Of a stretch of 9,469 bases of DNA, positions 5,536-9,469 are shown in pieces. Below the pieces are notes generated by a model. That model did not search any database. It saw only the letters and a list, made by a program, of their open reading frames with translations, and had not been told where the DNA came from. This DNA comes from Phascolarctobacterium sp. GTDB lineage: Bacteria; Bacillota; Negativicutes; Acidaminococcales; Acidaminococcaceae. Both the position numbers and the translations under genes were made by a program. Positions within the stretch are counted from its first letter, which is position 1, and each line of letters begins with the position of its first letter. The stretch lies in the NCBI GenBank assembly GCA_003150755.1, contig QAMT01000021.1, forward strand, positions 1 through 9,469, written 5' to 3'.

Positions 5536-6510
5536 TTACTCTGATACAACTTTTGAAAAAATCTCCCAACGTCCCTTTACATTTTCACCTTTATCTGTAT
5601 TTCTTCCGCAATATTCCAGATATTTTGCCTGCTTATCATAATTCTCAAAGAAGTTTTTCAGCCATAACAGATAACTGTTTTCTTTTTCTTCATCTCCGTA
5701 CACTATATCCATTGCTGCAACAACCATTGGAATAGATAGTTTTTTCATTTTATCCATTTTATCTGCAATCTTTTCATCTAACTTGTCCAAAATCTCCAGC
5801 GCATGTCCAATCAAACGGATGCTTTCCTCTGAATCGCTATTCAATACTTCCACATACTTTTCAATATTCTTCTGGTCAAACGCAGTGTATTCGTATCCCG
5901 AAATAAGCATTAAGATCTGGCAGGCAACTTTACGCATATTATCTGATTTGATATCACCTTTTGTAATTCCTGTCTTCGCCCAAAATGGATGCTCCATAAT
6001 TTTATAAAGTTCTGTACTGACATCAAAATTCAAAAGACCTGTCAGCATCTGCGCTCCATTCAAACGCTTTCCACTATTCAAACGCACAAACATATCCCGT
6101 ACTTCTTTTTCTGTACAATCCCACATTTCAAAAATTAAGACTTCTGCATTCAATAATTTATCTTGTACAGTTTCATCTAATTGGGAAAACCGTTTCCCTG
6201 CAATTTCATATACTTCCCCATCGATTATAACTGGTTCAAGCTTCTTAGAAAGTGGAAATTTGTCCCCCTTATATTTCTGTAAGGTAGTAATTCTCTGCTT
6301 TCCTTCTATTACATAGTTTCTATTGTCCATTTTCCAAATATAAACTAAATTGATAGAATATCCTCTTAACAGTGAATCCACCTCCAGCGACTCCATATAC
6401 CTGGTCCATTGTCCTTCTTTTCTCTGAAAAGGATGGGAAAAATCAAGTTTTCCTTTTCCGGACTCCCGCAACAACGATGAAACAATTTTAGGCTTACATG
6501 TAGATTCCAT
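5536..6510 (-). CDS. DUF262 (ParB-like / GmrSD N-terminal-like) domain protein
   Basis: A 324-residue protein. PFQRKEGQW (27-35), LLRGYSINLVYIW (47-59) and YVIEGKQRITTLQKY (66-80) match the DUF262 fold, where the usual D-G-Q-Q-R motif is E-G-K-Q-R here (69-73). FVRLNSGKRLNGAQ (141-154) is the second conserved block. Residues about 165-324 are helical and lack an HNH nuclease signature, so this is a stand-alone DUF262 protein rather than a full GmrSD enzyme. DUF262 domains bind or hydrolyse nucleotides in modification-dependent restriction and other phage-defence proteins; which activity this one has is unknown. The start is ATG at 6510 with AAAGGAG twelve bases upstream and its own promoter at 6569-6541. 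Next downstream are the structured RNA and PBECR4-like gene. Confidence 0.85.
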   Translation of the reverse strand: MESTCKPKIVSSLLRESGKGKLDFSHPFQRKEGQWTRYMESLEVDSLLRGYSINLVYIWKMDNRNYVIEGKQRITTLQKYKGDKFPLSKKLEPVIIDGEVYEIAGKRFSQLDETVQDKLLNAEVLIFEMWDCTEKEVRDMFVRLNSGKRLNGAQMLTGLLNFDVSTELYKIMEHPFWAKTGITKGDIKSDNMRKVACQILMLISGYEYTAFDQKNIEKYVEVLNSDSEESIRLIGHALEILDKLDEKIADKMDKMKKLSIPMVVAAMDIVYGDEEKENSYLLWLKNFFENYDKQAKYLEYCGRNTDKGENVKGRWEIFSKVVSE

Positions 6511-6540
6511 TTTCCGACACCACTCCTTTACTTTTTTATT

Positions 6541-6569
6541 ATTCTATCACGATATACTGTACATTGCAA
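6541..6569 (-). promoter_or_regulatory. Sigma-A-type promoter of the DUF262 gene
   Basis: TTGCAA (6569-6564), 17-base spacer, TAGAAT (6546-6541) on the minus strand, 31 bases before the ATG at 6510. It makes the DUF262 gene independent of the hydrolase operon upstream. The 6570-6617 stretch has only a weak GTGATT/AATCAC hairpin that may end that operon. Confidence 0.7.
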
Positions 6570-6617
6570 ACTTCCCAAAACTATTTTAGTGATTATTTCC
6601 AGTAAAAATCACCGTAT

Positions 6618-7607
6618 TTATCTATTTTCTATCCACTGTATCGTTTCTTCAACAATTTCCTTCTTCTGCTCAAAATGTAAATAATGGGAGCCTTCTAGTA
6701 AAATCACTTTTCCATTTTCTTTATTTTCAATAATATCCCTATGTAACTGTTCCCACTTTGGCATAGTCCTACAATTCTCTTTTGAAACAAATTGTAATAT
6801 TGGTATTTCTTTGGGAACCTTCATATTTTCTACTCTTTCCATATTTTTATCTAGATTTTTCATTTCTGCCATAACTGTTGAATTGTAACCTTTATCCAGT
6901 GTTAGTATACGAAAGACTTCCCATTCCCGCTCTGAATATGGATACTGCGGATCTGCATACACAACTTTCTTTGGATTGTTTATGGAAAGTAACCTTGTAA
7001 CACCTGTTATATTGACTATCTTCTGAGTGTATGCAGATATTTGATTGAGTAATTGCACACTAACTGGAAACGGATTATTTTCTTTACTTGTCATCTTCGG
7101 AACGGATGGATCAATTCCAATAATACCTTTAATTTCATCTGGGTATATCTGACTCCAATATAAACTATATATCCCAGATATGGAATGTCCCATGAGATAA
7201 TACTCCTCTTCTCCTAAACTTTTGACACATTCATGAAGTTCCTCTACAATATTTTCAATCGTTCGTTCTCGCTTTGTTCCATCAGATAACCCATATCCAA
7301 ATGGTTCAATCGTAATCACCTTATACTTTTTAGATAATTCACTTGCTAATGGTCTAAATTCTAAAACAGGCGAAGTTTCTCCTAAGCCTGGTAACAATAT
7401 AATTGAAGGACCTACATGCTCTTCTCCTACAATCTCTACAACCATGCGTTTTCCTTTTATTGGCACACTATCGCCATAGGCATTCTGTATTTTTCCCTCA
7501 TCTATCTTTTTACAAATCGCATTCCACACAATTCCCACTAGTATGAGCAGACTTATAACAATTAGAATCCATTTCATAACTTTCCATATTTTTTTCTTAA
7601 TCCCCAT
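6618..7607 (-). CDS. Membrane-anchored alpha/beta hydrolase
   Basis: A 329-residue protein. Residues 1-12 are basic and 13-29 form one TM helix (WILIVISLLILVGIVWN) with no cleavage site, so the enzyme probably stays anchored with its catalytic domain outside. The alpha/beta hydrolase core runs from about 53 to 329: the oxyanion-loop segment LLPGLGET (71-78), the nucleophile elbow GHSISG with Ser142, and GSHYLHFEQ with His308 as the likely catalytic base. The acid is less clear; the usual Asp after strand 7 falls in FVSKEN, where Glu277 is the best candidate. The substrate cannot be predicted; lipid, peptide or ester hydrolysis are all open. Its ATG follows the TAA of the preceding gene with no gap, indicating strict coupling. 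It is the last gene of the ECF operon. Confidence 0.85.
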   Translation of the reverse strand: MGIKKKIWKVMKWILIVISLLILVGIVWNAICKKIDEGKIQNAYGDSVPIKGKRMVVEIVGEEHVGPSIILLPGLGETSPVLEFRPLASELSKKYKVITIEPFGYGLSDGTKRERTIENIVEELHECVKSLGEEEYYLMGHSISGIYSLYWSQIYPDEIKGIIGIDPSVPKMTSKENNPFPVSVQLLNQISAYTQKIVNITGVTRLLSINNPKKVVYADPQYPYSEREWEVFRILTLDKGYNSTVMAEMKNLDKNMERVENMKVPKEIPILQFVSKENCRTMPKWEQLHRDIIENKENGKVILLEGSHYLHFEQKKEIVEETIQWIENR

Positions 7608-8024
7608 TTAAAAATTCAAACTCCCTCCTGTAATAGTAATTGTCCCAGAAGTTTTATTGGTTATATAGAATTTATAATATCCTGTGCTTCCAATTGTGAA
7701 CGTAGTGCTATGGTTTTTTCCTGTTCCACTATACTTTTTTGTTTTGATACCATTTGAATTTTTATATCCCATCTCAACACTTCCTGATGCTTTCAAATTA
7801 ATAGAAAAACTCACCTTAGCCCCACCTGGAATATAAAACGCCATTCCATCATTATCGATAATATTAATTGTTTCTCCAGCGCTTAATGTTGTATTTGAAA
7901 TTCCCATTCGTTCGCTTTGCTGATACTTACTATTCACTTGAAGTTCTGCTGCCTGTACAGAGACACTACTTGTTGTCATGATCAACAGAGTTGTTATCGC
8001 TATTACTTTTTTTATTTTTTTCAT
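7608..8024 (-). CDS. Small secreted beta-rich protein of the ECF operon
   Basis: A 138-residue protein with a clear Sec signal peptide: KKIKK, a hydrophobic core (VIAITTLLIM), and a likely cleavage after VQA at residue 25. The mature part of about 113 residues is rich in Gly, Ser, Thr, Asn and Tyr in alternating patterns (FYIPGGAKVSFSINLKASG, YYKFYITNKTSGTITITGG), as in a beta-sandwich or PPC-like fold. It has no Cys, LPXTG or catalytic motif, so it is probably released or held by other partners. I do not recognise a family. The ATG overlaps the stop of the anti-sigma gene by four bases (ATGA). As the only secreted product in the operon it may be the effector or the ligand sensed by the anti-sigma protein; this is inference. 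Confidence 0.85.
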   Translation of the reverse strand: MKKIKKVIAITTLLIMTTSSVSVQAAELQVNSKYQQSERMGISNTTLSAGETINIIDNDGMAFYIPGGAKVSFSINLKASGSVEMGYKNSNGIKTKKYSGTGKNHSTTFTIGSTGYYKFYITNKTSGTITITGGSLNF

Positions 8025-8731
8025 TTCTCCATAATCTCCTTTACTATATGATAATTAAGAATAATTCGATCGCTGGATATATTTTTGAAATACGGAAAAT
8101 ATTCTTTCTGTCCTCCTTCCAGCCAAACTTCATACTGTTCTGCTTCAACAGCATCTAATTTCAATGGCTTTCCGTTTTCTATATATCCTATTTCAAATGT
8201 ATGGCTAGGTTGTTTCTCCATATTTTCCTGACTAACACTTATTTTAGCTTTTTCATCCTCCTCCAAAAAAATCCCCTTACCGTGATCCTGTAAAATCAGC
8301 ATTGTACCATTTTCTACATATATTTGCTGATTATTTCCATAAAAATCAGTCTGTATTTCTAAAATATGTTTCGCAATAGGAATATCATTTTGATATAGAT
8401 AAGCTTTATCAAGCAATTCTGTTTGAATATCAACTACTATCTTCCCTTCTTCTGTATCTGATTCATAAAGTGTATGTTCCTTTTCCAAGTTTTCTGCTTT
8501 TTCAACTTTCCCACCTGGAGCCAAAAGGGTTTTTGCCAGAACAATGCTGCCTGTTACCAAACAGATTGTACCAACTGCTGCCACTGATTTTAAAAAATAT
8601 GAATGTTTTTTTTGACGAATGATCTTTTTATATACCATATCCTGAATATCTTTAAGATTATCTATGTCCGCTTTTTCCTTTGTTAAAATTTCAACTGAAT
8701 TATCCAGCATCTCACTAATCTTTATTTTCAT
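8021..8731 (-). CDS. Putative anti-sigma factor, single-pass membrane protein
   Basis: A 236-residue protein with the layout of an ECF anti-sigma factor: cytoplasmic N-terminus of about 45 residues (MKIKISEMLDNSVEILTKEK...), one TM helix at 46-69 (LKSVAAVGTICLVTGSIVLAKTLL), and an extracellular region of about 165 residues rich in Glu and beta-forming stretches. No zinc-binding HxxxCxxC motif is present. The extracellular part resembles the regulatory ectodomains encoded beside ECF sigma genes in Firmicutes, but I cannot name the domain. I chose ATG 8731, preceded by GAGGAGGG, over an ATG at 8761. It overlaps the sigma gene by 17 bases, which is typical for a sigma/anti-sigma pair translated in a fixed ratio. 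The anti-sigma role rests mainly on position and topology. Confidence 0.75.
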   Translation of the reverse strand: MKIKISEMLDNSVEILTKEKADIDNLKDIQDMVYKKIIRQKKHSYFLKSVAAVGTICLVTGSIVLAKTLLAPGGKVEKAENLEKEHTLYESDTEEGKIVVDIQTELLDKAYLYQNDIPIAKHILEIQTDFYGNNQQIYVENGTMLILQDHGKGIFLEEDEKAKISVSQENMEKQPSHTFEIGYIENGKPLKLDAVEAEQYEVWLEGGQKEYFPYFKNISSDRIILNYHIVKEIMEK

Positions 8732-9281
8732 AAACAGTATATCCCTCCTCACGCAAAGCATTACGTAAAGTTTTCCTGCCTCTTCGAAGTCTTGTCTTTA
8801 TGGTCTGCGGATTCATATTAAGTTGTACTGCGATTTCTTCTATTTTAAAATATCTGTAATAATATAAAAGAAAGATTTCCCGATCCATCGGCTTCAATTG
8901 CTGAAGAAGTTTCTGAATGATCCTCTGCTGCTCCTTTTGCTCCATGAGTCTTTCTGCCTGGTTATCAATTAGAAGCACATCATCATAAAGTTCCAGATTC
9001 CAACTTTTAATTGCACGTATTTTATCTTTTGCCTTATTCCTTGCAATCATACCTATATAGGCCTTAATACTGGTGTATTTTTCATAATCAATTCTTTCAG
9101 CAGTATTCCATAAAGAAATAAACACATCTGATACTACTTCTTCCACATCTTCTTTCGTACCTTTTCCGGCAAGTATTTCTTTTGAAATCGTAGTAACATA
9201 TGCTCCATATTTCTTCATAATCTCTTCTAAAGCCTTTTCGTTTTTTCTCTGTAGTTGTTTTAATAACGTTCTTTCCTTCAT
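8715..9281 (-). CDS. ECF-type RNA polymerase sigma factor
   Basis: A 188-residue sigma-70 family protein with only regions 2 and 4. Region 2 (about 16-90) includes EEIMKKYGAYVTTI, the acidic helix EDVEEVVSDVFISLWN and the DNA-facing YIGMIARNKAKDKIR. Region 4 (about 126-177) includes LKPMDREIFLLYYYRYFKIEEIAVQLNMNPQTIKTRLRRGRKTLRNAL with the helix-turn-helix at 147-167. It directs RNA polymerase to a small regulon, usually for envelope or environmental stress. The start is ATG 9281 with AGGA nine bases upstream. The TTG at 9314 lies inside the predicted -10 element and has no ribosome binding site, so I reject it. The next gene overlaps by 17 bases. Confidence 0.92.
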   Translation of the reverse strand: MKERTLLKQLQRKNEKALEEIMKKYGAYVTTISKEILAGKGTKEDVEEVVSDVFISLWNTAERIDYEKYTSIKAYIGMIARNKAKDKIRAIKSWNLELYDDVLLIDNQAERLMEQKEQQRIIQKLLQQLKPMDREIFLLYYYRYFKIEEIAVQLNMNPQTIKTRLRRGRKTLRNALREEGYTVYENKD

Positions 9282-9314
9282 TCGTAAGAATCCTGATTTT
9301 TCTTTTTGTATCAA

Positions 9315-9341
9315 TACGTAGGATTCATATATTAGGTTTCA
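9315..9341 (-). promoter_or_regulatory. ECF-type promoter, probable autoregulation of the sigma operon
   Basis: TGAAAC (9341-9336), 17-base spacer, CGTA (9318-9315) on the minus strand, ending 33 bases before the start codon at 9281. TGAAAC with CGTA is the known pattern of Bacillus SigW/SigX/SigV-type ECF promoters. Its position directly before an ECF sigma gene makes self-activation likely. Confidence 0.7.
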
Positions 9342-9450
9342 AAAGATCACACTTTTAATTACTTTTATTGTCATACTTTTCCTTCCCTCTCCACTAAACA
9401 TCATAAATATTTACACTACTATAAATGAGCAAGTTCGTGATTTTGCATAA

Positions 9451-9469
9451 AAGAAAGACACCTTGAATT
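9451..9469 (-). terminator. 3' half of a terminator for a gene beyond the right edge
   Basis: Minus strand AATTCAAGGTGTCT followed by TTCTTTTA. It matches the 3' arms plus T-run of the terminators at 2760-2796 and 4214-4251. The 5' arm lies outside the window. The stretch 9342-9450 between it and the ECF promoter holds only an 11-codon frame without support. Confidence 0.55.

Noticed and set aside
9282..9314. TTG start for the sigma factor
   Set aside because: It touches the predicted ECF -10 element and has no ribosome site; ATG 9281 has one.
9342..9400. Eleven-codon frame with a purine-rich stretch upstream of the sigma gene
   Set aside because: It is very short, lies upstream of the predicted promoter and has no conservation evidence.

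Overview
The window is AT-rich and every gene I can support lies on the minus strand. Near-consensus Shine-Dalgarno sites (AAGGAGG), Lys/Glu/Ile-rich proteins, short T-tailed terminators and a RecD2-type helicase point to a low-GC Firmicute, most likely a gut clostridium of the Lachnospiraceae type. That assignment comes from sequence style, not from a marker gene. Transcription runs from high to low coordinates, so the description below does too.

9281-6618 is a tight four-gene operon: an ECF sigma factor, a membrane-anchored putative anti-sigma factor, a small secreted beta-rich protein, and a membrane-anchored alpha/beta hydrolase. The coding regions overlap by 17 and 4 bases, then abut exactly. 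An ECF-style promoter (TGAAAC, 17 bases, CGTA) sits just upstream of the sigma gene, suggesting the sigma factor drives its own operon.

6569-4547 has three parts: a DUF262 (ParB-like/GmrSD N-terminal-like) protein with its own promoter; a GC-rich, non-coding, heavily self-complementary stretch of about 250 bases with a near-perfect promoter and a terminator-like 3' end; and a small protein resembling the PBECR4 nuclease domain. The structured RNA is the most notable feature. It has about ten hairpins, two of which are paralogous GGAA-tetraloop hairpins whose lower stems differ by compensatory changes. It may be a free ncRNA, or a long structured leader controlling the nuclease-like gene.

4401-1 looks like part of an integrative or conjugative element or a plasmid-like region: a promoter and multi-hairpin leader, a DUF4313-like protein, an unrecognised protein, an SSB-like OB-fold protein with an extreme acidic-then-basic tail, a two-TM hypothetical protein, and the N-terminal 420 residues of a RecD2-like helicase that runs off the left edge. 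SSB and RecD2 suggest DNA processing.

Terminators with nearly the same stem lie upstream of the SSB-like gene and of the DUF4313-like gene, and half of a third lies at the right window edge. No tRNA, rRNA, CRISPR array, IS element, integrase or clear att site was seen.
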